Source of the DNA: a virus
IMG/VR virus record: IMGVR_UViG_3300025598_000232
Coordinates: 1-20,288 of that record
Reading direction: 5' to 3' (one strand)
Length of the DNA stretch: 20,288 bases
Made by a program: the position numbers and the translations under genes. Shown piece by piece: positions 7,018 through 14,012 of this stretch (its first letter is position 1; each line of letters begins with the position of its first letter). A model generated the notes under the pieces. It was not told the DNA's origin. It saw only the letters and a list, made by a program, of their open reading frames with translations, and searched no databases.

Positions 7018-8301
7018 TTAATAGTTGCCTGTTGATTGCCCGTTTACGTTTATTTTGCTAGAATTGTTATAAGAGTTATAGAATAAGTTACGTGTATTTG
7101 ATAGTAAACTCCTTAACGTCATTGTAACTTTATAAGCTTCTGGAATCATTTTAACATTGTCATCAACAATTGTTACCATGTCTCCGGTGTTCATATTAAT
7201 TAAACGTGTAGTGCCTTCGTTAGTTACTTTTAAAGAGGTCATCGCTGCTATAGGGAAGCGTTTATAACCAGGTACGTCTACCTCGTACACACACGGAGGA
7301 TCTAATAAGTTTATACTTCTTCTATTAGGTAAGTTTTGATAAGTTAAAGACCATAAGAAATTCCAATTATTTCTAATATCATTTATGTCTTCTGTGTTAA
7401 ACAAGTAAAATGTTATATTAATCTCGTCTCCGTCATCTGCTGGTGTGAACACTTTAATCTTTTCTACACCTTGACCTGGACTGCCTAGTGCAAATTCTAA
7501 TTGAGATACAGCTTGGGCAGCTCCAATTGAGCCTTTAATAAACTCTGCAAATTGTCCTGCAGCTTTACCGCCTTTCTTACCACCACCTAAACCAGAGCTT
7601 ATTGCTTCTGATAAACCTTGCCCGCCTAACTGCTTTATGTTTTGCATAGTTTTATCAGTATCAGCGTTTTTCCAAGTACTATTAATACTTGTCATGTTAT
7701 CAATATTTAAATATGGAAGTTCGTATATTAACCCAGTCGGTTTGGAAGGATAAAGGTTATAATAAGGTTGTAGATACTCTAGATGAGTAATTGTACTTGC
7801 TCCTTCTTGTATTGCTTTTGCTAAACCAACATCTGCAGCAACCCCGACTGCTGTACCTACTAGTCTTCCAGCTAATGGAGCAAATGCACCGTATTTGGTT
7901 CTAGAAAGTGCTGCATTAGTTATATCACCTGCTTTTTGACCAATATAATTAGAAGCAGGTATTAAGCCTACTTGTACACCTAATGACGACTCTGTAGTAG
8001 CCATTAACTGCAATTTTAATGATCCTAATTGACCGGATTGAGTTAATTTGTATTCAGTAAGAGTTACTCTCGGTACAAAACCTCTTACTTCTTTATTTGT
8101 GTTTAAAGTCCATCTATAATCACTATGTACTTTGTAAATAAACGGATTGCTAGGATTTCCTAATACAGGTGCACCACCATTATTTTGCGTATAACTTAAA
8201 CCTAAAACTGAAGCAACTCCATTAATTTCTTGTCCTGTTTTTGCTGGCAACGAAATAGGTGCAATCTTTGAATTAGTAACTGGAAGTGGAATAGTTGCCA
8301 T
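7018..8301 (-). CDS. Baseplate-tail tube junction protein, gp48/gp54-like
   Basis: The 427-residue protein has a split beta domain like the tube-initiator proteins that cap the hub. An N-terminal part (about 50-110) with strands around R-W-T-L-N-T-N-K-E-V-R-G is followed by a Gly/Ala-rich helical insertion (about 120-270, including G-G-G-K-K-G-G-K-A-A-G-Q). The C-terminal part (about 285-415) contains D-E-I-N-I-T-F-Y-L-F-N-T and ends in I-P-E-A-Y-K-V-T-M-T-L-R-S-L-L, a motif I associate with gp48/gp54-type proteins of T4-like phages. T4 gp48 and gp54 are about 364 and 320 residues. Only one such gene is in this window. It sits between tape measure and gp53, and has its own late-promoter element 5 nt before the ATG. 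Confidence 0.5.
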   Translation of the reverse strand: MATIPLPVTNSKIAPISLPAKTGQEINGVASVLGLSYTQNNGGAPVLGNPSNPFIYKVHSDYRWTLNTNKEVRGFVPRVTLTEYKLTQSGQLGSLKLQLMATTESSLGVQVGLIPASNYIGQKAGDITNAALSRTKYGAFAPLAGRLVGTAVGVAADVGLAKAIQEGASTITHLEYLQPYYNLYPSKPTGLIYELPYLNIDNMTSINSTWKNADTDKTMQNIKQLGGQGLSEAISSGLGGGKKGGKAAGQFAEFIKGSIGAAQAVSQLEFALGSPGQGVEKIKVFTPADDGDEINITFYLFNTEDINDIRNNWNFLWSLTYQNLPNRRSINLLDPPCVYEVDVPGYKRFPIAAMTSLKVTNEGTTRLINMNTGDMVTIVDDNVKMIPEAYKVTMTLRSLLSNTRNLFYNSYNNSSKINVNGQSTGNY

Positions 8302-8306
8302 ATTAA

Positions 8307-8314
8307 TATTTAAG
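8307..8314 (-). promoter_or_regulatory. Late promoter core CTTAAATA
   Basis: The minus strand reads GCTTAAATA-TTAAT-ATG, with 5 nt between core and the ATG at 8301. The TAA in the core is also the stop codon of the tape-measure gene (8310-8312). It matches the element before the 406-aa gene in sequence, spacing and overlap with a stop codon. Confidence 0.65.
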
Positions 8315-10016
8315 CTAAGGCTCTAAAGCGAGTGAGTCTTGCATCGGTTTTATTACGGGATGAGTTTATTTCCTCTCCAGCCCCGGCTCGGATATTATAC
8401 ACTGTTGATCCGCTAGAATTGCTAGACACGTTACTATTAACAGATGCACCGTCGATAGATTGATTAGCTATTGTTTCTTTTAAAGCGTTTATACTATCTT
8501 CAAGACCTGATGTATCAGAACCTTCCTCAGATTCCTCAGGCTCAGGGCTAGGGGTAGTAGCTATAGCTGCTGTAGGGCCAGTAGGTTCTGGTGTAATTTC
8601 AGGAACTACTGGTGATTTAAACTCTATCTTAGGAGTTCCTGTTGGAGCTGTAGCAGGTTCTTTTAAAGCTGATTCTCCTTGTACAGGAGGAAGAGGTGTA
8701 GTAGCGTCTTTGCTTTCAGGAGTTATTTCAGGACTTGTCTCTGCCCCAGTACTTCCTTCTGGATGAGTTGCTTTGTATACATCTCTACCAGCTAAAGCCG
8801 CATCAATTGCAATAGAACCAGCTGTACCTAAACCAGGTATCATACTTAAAGCTCCAGAAGCTAGCTCTCCACTAGCTCCAAGCCAGTCACCAGCAAACGC
8901 TCTTTGAGCAGCAAATACTCCACCAGCAGCTAGCCCTATTAGAGGTATTTTTTTAAGTAACGATTTACCAAGAGTCTTTTCACCTGCTTTAACTGCAGCT
9001 TTCTCTAAAGCCTTTTCGCCAGCTTTTTCACCGGCTTTTTCTATCGCTTTTTCGCCTGCTTTCTCGACTACCTTTTCGCCAGCTTTTTCTACAGCCTTTT
9101 CGCCAGCTTTTTCAGCTGTCTTTTCAACTGCTTTACCTGAACCTTTTAATCCTTGTACTGCTTGTTTAATATCTGCTACTAAACCCATGAAACCACCGCC
9201 AGTAGCCCCGGCATCTTGAGCTTCTTCATTCTTTTTTAAGCCAGCATTTTCAAATACTTTATTAAATAGCTCTTCTAATTTATCTAATACCTTTTTGTTA
9301 ACGTCGTAAAGTTCTATTTTTAATGGTTTAGCACCAGCAGGGGTTTTCTTCTTTTTACCTGTATCAGGTTCCGGTACTGGCTTTAAAGCTTCAGTTATTG
9401 CACCGGTAGCACTTTGAGATTGTTCTTTTTCAGCTTCAGGTACTTTTGCCACATTACCAACTACTGGAGCAGGTACCGCTGTTGTTTCTTCAACTTCAGC
9501 TTGAACCTTTTCCTCTTTTTTAGCCTTTCTTTTAGCTCTAGCTTTTTTTCTTTTCTCTTTTTCTTCAGCAGCTTTTTGAGCTTCATATGCTTCAGCTTCT
9601 TCAGGATTATCAGCTTTAAGTTGTTTTAGTTCTCTTTGTTTTCTTATTTCTTGATAAGCCTTGTTAGTCTCTCCGCCCAATAAAGTATTTCCTAAACCTG
9701 ATTTACTGCGTTCATTGTATTTTCTTTCAATTCCTTTTAAAGCTTTTTCATAATCAGACAATACTTTTGCAGACTCTCCTGCTTTTGTTTCTGTTTTCTG
9801 CTCAGATCTCTCTTCTAATACTTTTACAAGCTTTTCTACTTGCTTAGATAAAGTCTCTATGTTTTCACCAGTCTTATTGAAGGTTGTTAAGGATTGCTTT
9901 ATTTTATCTAAATTATCATCCAGTTTTACATTAAGCTCTTTAGTAAGTCCAGGATTCAAGGAAGCACTTGGCGTCTGTACTTGTTCCTCTTCTGTATTGT
10001 AACCGGTTGTTGACAC
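8310..10016 (-). CDS. 29: Tape-measure-like tail protein
   Basis: This 568-residue protein has the architecture of a tape measure and nearly the length of T4 gp29 (about 590), implying a tail near 85 nm at 1.5 angstrom per residue. Residues about 25-75 are coiled coil. Residues 85-180 are highly charged helix with a Lys/Arg block (K-R-K-K-A-R-A-K-R-K-A-K-K). Residues about 294-347 are a four-residue EKAx repeat, and 354-415 hold a hydrophobic Gly/Ala-rich segment (I-P-L-I-G-L-A-A-G-G-V) that could enter the host membrane. Residues about 420-500 are Pro/Glu/Thr-rich and probably disordered. The start is GTG at 10016; the next in-frame Met is near residue 275, too late. TAAGTA lies 5 nt before the GTG. 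It sits after the assembly-protein pair, as tape measures usually do. Another elongated virion protein is the alternative. Confidence 0.6.
   Translation of the reverse strand: MSTTGYNTEEEQVQTPSASLNPGLTKELNVKLDDNLDKIKQSLTTFNKTGENIETLSKQVEKLVKVLEERSEQKTETKAGESAKVLSDYEKALKGIERKYNERSKSGLGNTLLGGETNKAYQEIRKQRELKQLKADNPEEAEAYEAQKAAEEKEKRKKARAKRKAKKEEKVQAEVEETTAVPAPVVGNVAKVPEAEKEQSQSATGAITEALKPVPEPDTGKKKKTPAGAKPLKIELYDVNKKVLDKLEELFNKVFENAGLKKNEEAQDAGATGGGFMGLVADIKQAVQGLKGSGKAVEKTAEKAGEKAVEKAGEKVVEKAGEKAIEKAGEKAGEKALEKAAVKAGEKTLGKSLLKKIPLIGLAAGGVFAAQRAFAGDWLGASGELASGALSMIPGLGTAGSIAIDAALAGRDVYKATHPEGSTGAETSPEITPESKDATTPLPPVQGESALKEPATAPTGTPKIEFKSPVVPEITPEPTGPTAAIATTPSPEPEESEEGSDTSGLEDSINALKETIANQSIDGASVNSNVSSNSSGSTVYNIRAGAGEEINSSRNKTDARLTRFRALA
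8973..9136 (-). repeat. Coding tandem repeat, EKAx tetrapeptides
   Basis: In the tape-measure-like gene roughly thirteen consecutive four-residue units of the form E-K-A-[G/V/I/L/A] are encoded by degenerate 12- and 24-bp repeats rich in GCTTTTTC/GCCTTTTCG on the plus strand. The units alternate largely between EKAG and EKA plus a branched residue, giving a long charged helix with a regular small or hydrophobic stripe. Third-position differences show that the copies are not recent exact duplicates. Confidence 0.8.
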
Positions 10017-10021
10017 TAAAA

Positions 10022-10029
10022 TACTTAGC
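10022..10029 (-). promoter_or_regulatory. Degenerate late promoter core GCTAAGTA
   Basis: The minus strand reads GCTAAGTA-TTTTA-GTG, with the same 5-nt spacing as the perfect copies but with A-to-G in the TAAATA core. It is supported by spacing rather than by sequence and helps justify the GTG start at 10016. Confidence 0.4.
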
Positions 10030-10048
10030 GATAAGAGTATTCTTTATG

Positions 10049-10828
10049 TTACTTATCTAAGAAGAAATCCACCGCAATATCAATAGTTACAGTATCATTA
10101 TTATCTGTATCAATAGTTAATAAATCGCTTGTTATGATATTAATAGTTTTTGCATAGTTTTGCAATTCTAGCAATATTTCCGCTGGAAGATTTTCTATAA
10201 GAGTCAACCTATCTGTATATGTAAGTGCATTGTAGTTTAAACTAATCGGATCAGAACCCTCTATTACATAGATTTCTTTTATTAACTTACATGCTTCGTT
10301 CAGTATAGCTTGCTCAACAGCATTGTTATAGTCTACGTTTTTATCAACAGGCTCTTTTTCTCTTAACTCTTTTTCCATACCATATTGATCTACAATTAGA
10401 GGCACATGTATATCTACTTGTATGTTTTTCGTTATACAAGTCTTGCTTTCAGGTATTTGTAGAGTTTTTGCATATTCTAAAGAAGAATCAAAAGAAACAG
10501 CCCAATCTACATCATCTTTATGTACTATAATATTCGAACCTAAAGTGTTTTTTCTTAAAGCCAGTAATATAACTAAACGATCAATTATAGTGAGACTGTC
10601 AATTATATCAGGCTCTGTGCAGCTCTCCTTAATAACATTATACGTAGTTATTATAAACCGTGTATTATAGATAATATTATCAACCAAACATGTATAAAAG
10701 GACTGCTGTTGCTTAGTAGTAATTGGTTTAAACTTCACATCTCTTTTCAGAGAGGGTATGTACACATCGAATGTATTTTTTAATGTGTAAGAATTAAGTG
10801 TTGAAATAATATCGTTTATATTTGTCAT
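10049..10828 (-). CDS. Tail/baseplate assembly protein, gp26-like (T4_baseplate family)
   Basis: This 259-residue protein resembles the T4 gp26-type baseplate hub assembly family. It has a short N-terminal helix, then Y-I-P-S-L-K-R-D-V-K-F-K-P-I-T-T-K-Q-Q-Q (about 23-43), a helical part ending D-R-L-V-I-L-L-A-L-R-K (about 86-96), a beta-rich middle, and a second helical part with D-R-L-T-L-I-E-N-L-P (about 204-213). The upstream gene product has the same sequence of landmarks, so the two are tandem paralogues. The frame is open upstream to a TTG, but ATG at 10828 is preferred: it follows the upstream stop by 1 nt (TAA-C-ATG). Position immediately before the tape measure fits a chaperone role. 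Function is inferred from family resemblance and order. Confidence 0.6.
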   Translation of the reverse strand: MTNINDIISTLNSYTLKNTFDVYIPSLKRDVKFKPITTKQQQSFYTCLVDNIIYNTRFIITTYNVIKESCTEPDIIDSLTIIDRLVILLALRKNTLGSNIIVHKDDVDWAVSFDSSLEYAKTLQIPESKTCITKNIQVDIHVPLIVDQYGMEKELREKEPVDKNVDYNNAVEQAILNEACKLIKEIYVIEGSDPISLNYNALTYTDRLTLIENLPAEILLELQNYAKTINIITSDLLTIDTDNNDTVTIDIAVDFFLDK

Positions 10829-10829
10829 G

Positions 10830-11747
10830 TTAAAAACCAAGTTCAGAGTTTAGAGAGCCGCTTGCAGGTAAGTTCAAACCACCTGTATCATTTTTATTCT
10901 CAGATGTTTTTTCGTTATCCTGTGCATAGTACATCCAGTATACTTGCATTTCAACTGGTGTAATAGTGTCAATATATTCTGGTGAAAACCCTGCATACCT
11001 TACCATATTATAAAAAGCTCTGTATATGTTATTAAGATTTTCAGTAAAATTGTATTCTATGAGCTTTTGCATAGACTGACATGTAATATTTTTTGACATT
11101 CTCAGTACAGGCTCTTTGTTGGCAGGATTAACTATTACAAGCAAATCTTCTTCTTCGTACTTTTCTTCAATTGTTAGTATATTTTGATATACCTGATTAC
11201 ATAAGGCATGGGGTAATGAATACACTATTTGCAATCTGTTTTCTAATGTGAAATCCTTGAATATAACGGTTTCGTTGTTTATTTTTATAGAATCTATGTA
11301 TGAAGCTAAAACAACAAATATATCATTGTTATTACTAAGGAAAACGTGCTCGTCTCGTGCTTTATAAGACGAAAAACTAACACTAATACCGTTCCATTCT
11401 AAAGTGCTGGATTTATTAATAGCCTTAATTAATTGTAGTAATGTTTCAACAGTAGTAGTATAGGTGAATGTATTATTACCAGGCAAGGTACATTTAAGAT
11501 TTAAATCCGGACTAACGCAATAGTTACGTACTGTTAATAATAGAGATAGCTTGTCTTCAAATGTAATATCTTTATCTAAAATATCTGAGCATAGATCTTG
11601 TAGTATAGAATTATACTGTTGTATTGTTTCTTTCTTGTCAGTATTGTATAAGCTCTTAACAAGCTCTCTATATTGCTTATAATAGAGCTCTTTTATCTGT
11701 ACCTCAGCTTGCAAGCTAGGTAGATAGGCATTTAACTTGAAAGGCAT
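10830..11747 (-). CDS. Tail/baseplate assembly protein, paralogue with C-terminal extension (gp26/gp51-like)
   Basis: The 305-residue protein shares landmarks with the next gene product: Y-L-P-S-L-Q-A-E-V-Q-I-K near the N-terminus, Q-Y-N-S-I-L-Q-D-L-C, D-K-L-S-L-L-L-T-V-R near residue 70, and later N-R-L-Q-I-V-Y-S-L-P. It then adds about 80 residues: a helical domain (M-Q-K-L-I-E-Y-N-F, Y-N-M-V-R-Y-A-G-F-S-P, V-E-M-Q-V-Y-W-M-Y-Y) and a disordered tail. That helical domain resembles the C-terminal part of tail-assembly proteins that recruit tube or hub subunits, which is an inference. The ATG is 3 nt after the preceding stop (TAA-GGC-ATG), with AAGG overlapping that stop. A TTTTTAA run at its own stop gives a possible +1 slip into the next gene. 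Confidence 0.6.
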   Translation of the reverse strand: MPFKLNAYLPSLQAEVQIKELYYKQYRELVKSLYNTDKKETIQQYNSILQDLCSDILDKDITFEDKLSLLLTVRNYCVSPDLNLKCTLPGNNTFTYTTTVETLLQLIKAINKSSTLEWNGISVSFSSYKARDEHVFLSNNNDIFVVLASYIDSIKINNETVIFKDFTLENRLQIVYSLPHALCNQVYQNILTIEEKYEEEDLLVIVNPANKEPVLRMSKNITCQSMQKLIEYNFTENLNNIYRAFYNMVRYAGFSPEYIDTITPVEMQVYWMYYAQDNEKTSENKNDTGGLNLPASGSLNSELGF

Positions 11748-11750
11748 GCC

Positions 11751-12401
11751 TTATTGACTTACTTCGTATGTAGAGTATGTCCATACCGTCTTAGCCGTAC
11801 GCATACCCACCTTGCCATTGCCATACGCTGACTCAAACCCGGCTACATCAACTGGAACTGCATTAACAAAGCTTATTGTTTTACGGTATATTGGATTAGC
11901 TGGATCGTTAGAAGTCTTATCAAGATAATTTACAGTAACTCTAGTCTTAAAGTTTTGAGAGCTATTACCACCTCTTGCAAACAAACCGTATTGTGCTGCA
12001 GCTACTACCCAAGGTCTCATCACATAGTCAATAAATGAACTATTGGTTTCTAAAAATGATATTTCGAAGTTACCTAAACTCTTACGACCTCTTAGTGTAG
12101 GGCCTGTCAACAAACCACCAGTAGTACTGTTTTCAATACCGACACGAGACGAGTTACTACCTTCACCAGGTATTGTTATTCCGTTAGCGAAAAAAATGTC
12201 ATTATCTGATAATTGTTTTATCTGACTCCAGATCGTGCCGTTATACACTGTTAAAGCGTTATCTGAAATTATATCAAGATTGTTTTCTAAATTATTAATT
12301 ATAGATGAAATACCTTCTATACTAACTACAAAGTTAGCTTCAATAGGTATATGCAGAGCAGGATCTGATAGTACCTGAGTTAAGAAGTCTTGATTGACCA
12401 T
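11751..12401 (-). CDS. Tube-fold virion protein, gp19-related, 216 aa
   Basis: Features of the gp19 tube fold are present. An early P-I-E-A-N-F-V-V-S-I-E-G-I strand is followed by an A-N-G-I-T-I-P-G-E-G loop, a strand G-N-F-E-I-S-F-L-E-T-N, a helix I-D-Y-V-M-R-P-W-V-V-A-A-A, and a closing segment with a conserved-looking F-V-N-A-V-P-V-D-V-A-G-F and K-T-V-W-T-Y-S-T-Y-E-V. It is more diverged than the other tube-fold proteins here and lacks their N-terminal F-Y-x-T-A and their basic C-terminal tail. Candidates are an inner-baseplate or tube-initiating ring, or a tail completion protein. The ATG follows the previous stop by 1 nt (TAA-T-ATG). The upstream AGAGG that looks like a Shine-Dalgarno sequence is also the codons for the previous protein's last Arg-Gly. 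Confidence 0.5.
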   Translation of the reverse strand: MVNQDFLTQVLSDPALHIPIEANFVVSIEGISSIINNLENNLDIISDNALTVYNGTIWSQIKQLSDNDIFFANGITIPGEGSNSSRVGIENSTTGGLLTGPTLRGRKSLGNFEISFLETNSSFIDYVMRPWVVAAAQYGLFARGGNSSQNFKTRVTVNYLDKTSNDPANPIYRKTISFVNAVPVDVAGFESAYGNGKVGMRTAKTVWTYSTYEVSQ

Positions 12402-12402
12402 A

Positions 12403-13116
12403 TTACTTACCTCTTATAGATCTACCTGCATAGCGTATAGCATTAGCAGCATTACCAACTCCACGCGCAATATTGGTTACTTGATTGAGAGCACCTAGTA
12501 GTGTTAGTCCTCCTCCAGCTGAACCATTACTCTGGTTATAAGCTATTTGACTATCACTTTGATATGTTACGTCCCAGCGTTGATAGCCTAACGTTACTTT
12601 AAATTCTTGTACTTTACCGGTTCCAGCTAGATCATAGCTTATACCAGGTGCATTAACTACGAACAAACCAGTTAATTTGTATTGTACTAACTTTTCTAAG
12701 TTATCATCTACAATATCAAGAGTAGCATAACTGCTATCGTCTGGTACAGGGTTAGCATTATAACGTCTAGTAGGATTACCATTTACAGCTCTTACATCAA
12801 CGTTAGAAGCCACTTCTTCTAGTCTTTCCTCAAACCACCTCTTTAAATAAAGTACTTGATCGGTGTAGAATGTTAATTCCCATTGTTTGCTATCACCGAA
12901 GTCTCTGGTACCAGTTGAATGTACTTCTGCACCAAAATACCTTACTGAAGCAATAGCTGCCTTTTTATTAGGTATAGAAACGTTTTTAATATATACTAGA
13001 TCTTCTTCAGTTAAAGAACTACCATTTATTACTAATGAAGAAACCCTGGCTTGGAAATCTCTTGAAAATCCGCGCTGGGTTGCTGTCGAATAGAATAAGG
13101 ATAGATCTTGGGACAT
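12403..13116 (-). CDS. Tail tube-like protein (gp19 fold) with C-terminal tail, 237 aa
   Basis: Residues 1-185 align by landmarks with the tail tube gene product: M-S-Q-D...F-Y-x-T-A-x-x-R-x-F-x-R-D, E-E-D-L-V-Y-I-K-N-V-S-I-P, W-E-L-T-F-Y-T-D, a helix before R-R, the strand Y-K-L-T-G-L-F-V, Y-D-L-A-G-T-G and the final Q-E-F-K-V-T-L-G-Y-Q-R-W. An extra C-terminal tail of about 50 residues ends in a 34-residue basic, probably helical block (L-T-L-L-G-A-L-N ... R-S-I-R-G-K) shared with the next paralogue. It is 237 residues against 163 for T4 gp19. It may form a specialised ring at an end of the tube or in the baseplate. A late core AATAAATA lies 5 nt before its ATG, so it probably heads its own transcript. 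Confidence 0.7.
   Translation of the reverse strand: MSQDLSLFYSTATQRGFSRDFQARVSSLVINGSSLTEEDLVYIKNVSIPNKKAAIASVRYFGAEVHSTGTRDFGDSKQWELTFYTDQVLYLKRWFEERLEEVASNVDVRAVNGNPTRRYNANPVPDDSSYATLDIVDDNLEKLVQYKLTGLFVVNAPGISYDLAGTGKVQEFKVTLGYQRWDVTYQSDSQIAYNQSNGSAGGGLTLLGALNQVTNIARGVGNAANAIRYAGRSIRGK
12406..12520. repeat. Copy 1 of shared C-terminal coding block
   Basis: This segment encodes the final 34-residue block of the 237-aa tube-like protein. It aligns without gaps to 13146-13260, the end of the next tube-like gene. At protein level 27 of 34 residues match, although the rest of the two proteins is strongly diverged. Confidence 0.75.
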
Positions 13117-13121
13117 ATTAA

Positions 13122-13129
13122 TATTTATT
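13122..13129 (-). promoter_or_regulatory. Late promoter core AATAAATA
   Basis: The minus strand reads CAATAAATA-TTAAT-ATG, with 5 nt to the ATG at 13116. This is one mismatch from TATAAATA. It lies in the 26-nt gap between the two tube-like paralogues. Confidence 0.65.
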
Positions 13130-13142
13130 GTAAGGTTACACT

Positions 13143-13937
13143 TTATTTACCTCTTATAGACCTACTAGCATAGCGTAGAGCATTAGCAGTATTGCCTACT
13201 CCACGTGCTACTTTAGTTATAGAATTCAAAGCCCCTAATAATGTTAAACCAGGTTTAGCAGGGTTTAAACCGCTTGTACCGTTTGCTGCAGCTTTATTGA
13301 ATTTATCGGTTTTTTTAGTATAAGAAACCATATCTGGGGTTTCAAACGAGTCATCCATTTCAAAGTACTGATATGCAAACGTTACTTTAAACTTTGCTAC
13401 TTCTGTACCTGCATCTGAAATATTATAAGCTATAGGTTCTATATATGTAGGGAATAGACCGTATAAAGTATATACTTTTGATATAAGCAAGGATTGAGAA
13501 GCGCCTTCATTGCTACCTGCTACATATGCATCTGCTAATAAATTGAGCTTTAAGTTTGTCTTTGCGAAGTCGATATCTGAAGTCGAATTAGTGCTATTAT
13601 CGTAAAGCACCTTACTCCAAACTTCAAACAATGATCTTAATATATTGTAATTGTCTGATATAAACTCAACACTCCAATTTTCATTATCAGAGTATACTAC
13701 ATTAGTCGGTACTACAAATTCAAATGCCTTATAAGGTACTTTTGCTATGCTTATTTTACGAGTAGGAACACTAGCTGATTGTACGTATAAATTATAATCT
13801 TCAAAGTTATCCACATAAGTCTGAACATCGGTAGGTAACGGAGATATACTCTCTACTTGAAAGTTATATTTTTTATTAAAACCGTATTCTAAAGCGGTTT
13901 TATAAAATTGATTTACTTCAGGCCGTGTTTGTGGCAT
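13143..13937 (-). CDS. Tail tube-like protein (gp19 fold) with C-terminal tail, 264 aa
   Basis: The tube landmarks are an N-terminal F-Y-K-T-A-L-E-Y-G-F-N-K-K-Y-N-F-Q-V-E-S, Q-S-A-S-V-P-T-R-K-I, W-S-V-E-F-I-S-D-N-Y, Y-T-L-Y-G-L-F-P-T-Y-I, Y-N-I-S-D-A-G-T and K-F-K-V-T-F-A-Y-Q-Y-F. After the core comes a linker of about 40 residues and the same C-terminal basic block as the neighbouring paralogue, ending R-S-I-R-G-K. The core is clearly more diverged from that neighbour than the tail is. Role as for the neighbour: probably a minor ring in tube or baseplate. It lies just after the strong terminator that follows the tube gene and has a weak TTAAGTA element 5 nt before its ATG, so it is probably transcribed separately at a lower level than the tube. 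Confidence 0.7.
   Translation of the reverse strand: MPQTRPEVNQFYKTALEYGFNKKYNFQVESISPLPTDVQTYVDNFEDYNLYVQSASVPTRKISIAKVPYKAFEFVVPTNVVYSDNENWSVEFISDNYNILRSLFEVWSKVLYDNSTNSTSDIDFAKTNLKLNLLADAYVAGSNEGASQSLLISKVYTLYGLFPTYIEPIAYNISDAGTEVAKFKVTFAYQYFEMDDSFETPDMVSYTKKTDKFNKAAANGTSGLNPAKPGLTLLGALNSITKVARGVGNTANALRYASRSIRGK
13146..13260. repeat. Copy 2 of shared C-terminal coding block
   Basis: This is the counterpart of 12406-12520, offset by 740 bp. Several runs, such as CATAGCGTA and GCATTAGCAG, are identical, and most differences in between are conservative at protein level. Confidence 0.75.
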
Positions 13938-13942
13938 AATAA

Positions 13943-13950
13943 TACTTAAG
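13943..13950 (-). promoter_or_regulatory. Degenerate late promoter core CTTAAGTA
   Basis: The minus strand reads CTTAAGTA-TTATT-ATG, with 5 nt to the ATG at 13937. The core has A-to-G relative to TTAAATA. It lies directly downstream of the terminator at 13962-13989, where a new promoter is needed. Confidence 0.45.
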
Positions 13951-13961
13951 GCTAATATAAC

Positions 13962-13989
13962 AAAAAAACCTGACTTTTCAGCCAGGTTT
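13962..13989 (-). terminator. Rho-independent terminator after the tail tube gene
   Basis: On the minus strand AAACCTGGCT and AGTCAGGTTT form a 10-bp stem with one G-U pair around a GAAA tetraloop, followed by a T run. It lies 23 nt after the stop of the tail tube gene and should insulate the abundant tube transcript from the minor tube paralogues downstream. Confidence 0.9.
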
Positions 13990-14012
13990 GTAATATAATT
14001 ATATACTAAATC

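Noticed and set aside
9414-9629. Plus-strand open frame rich in Phe and Ser, opposite the tape measure
   Set aside because: It is the complement of a Lys/Glu/Ala-rich coding stretch; its Phe/Ser low complexity is expected from that, and no promoter or start signal is present.
10829-10840. TTG start extending the second assembly protein upstream to 10840
   Set aside because: The ATG at 10828 follows the upstream stop by 1 nt, fits the coupled-start pattern of this phage and keeps the whole paralogous domain.
12043-12225. Plus-strand frame opposite the 216-aa tube-fold gene
   Set aside because: It is a shadow of a minus-strand gene with coherent protein features; no independent evidence.
12406-12417. 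AGAGG before the 216-aa gene as a true Shine-Dalgarno site
   Set aside because: The bases are the Arg-Gly codons of the conserved R-S-I-R-G-K tail, and the paralogue has the same AGAGGT without a gene start at that distance, so the match is probably incidental.
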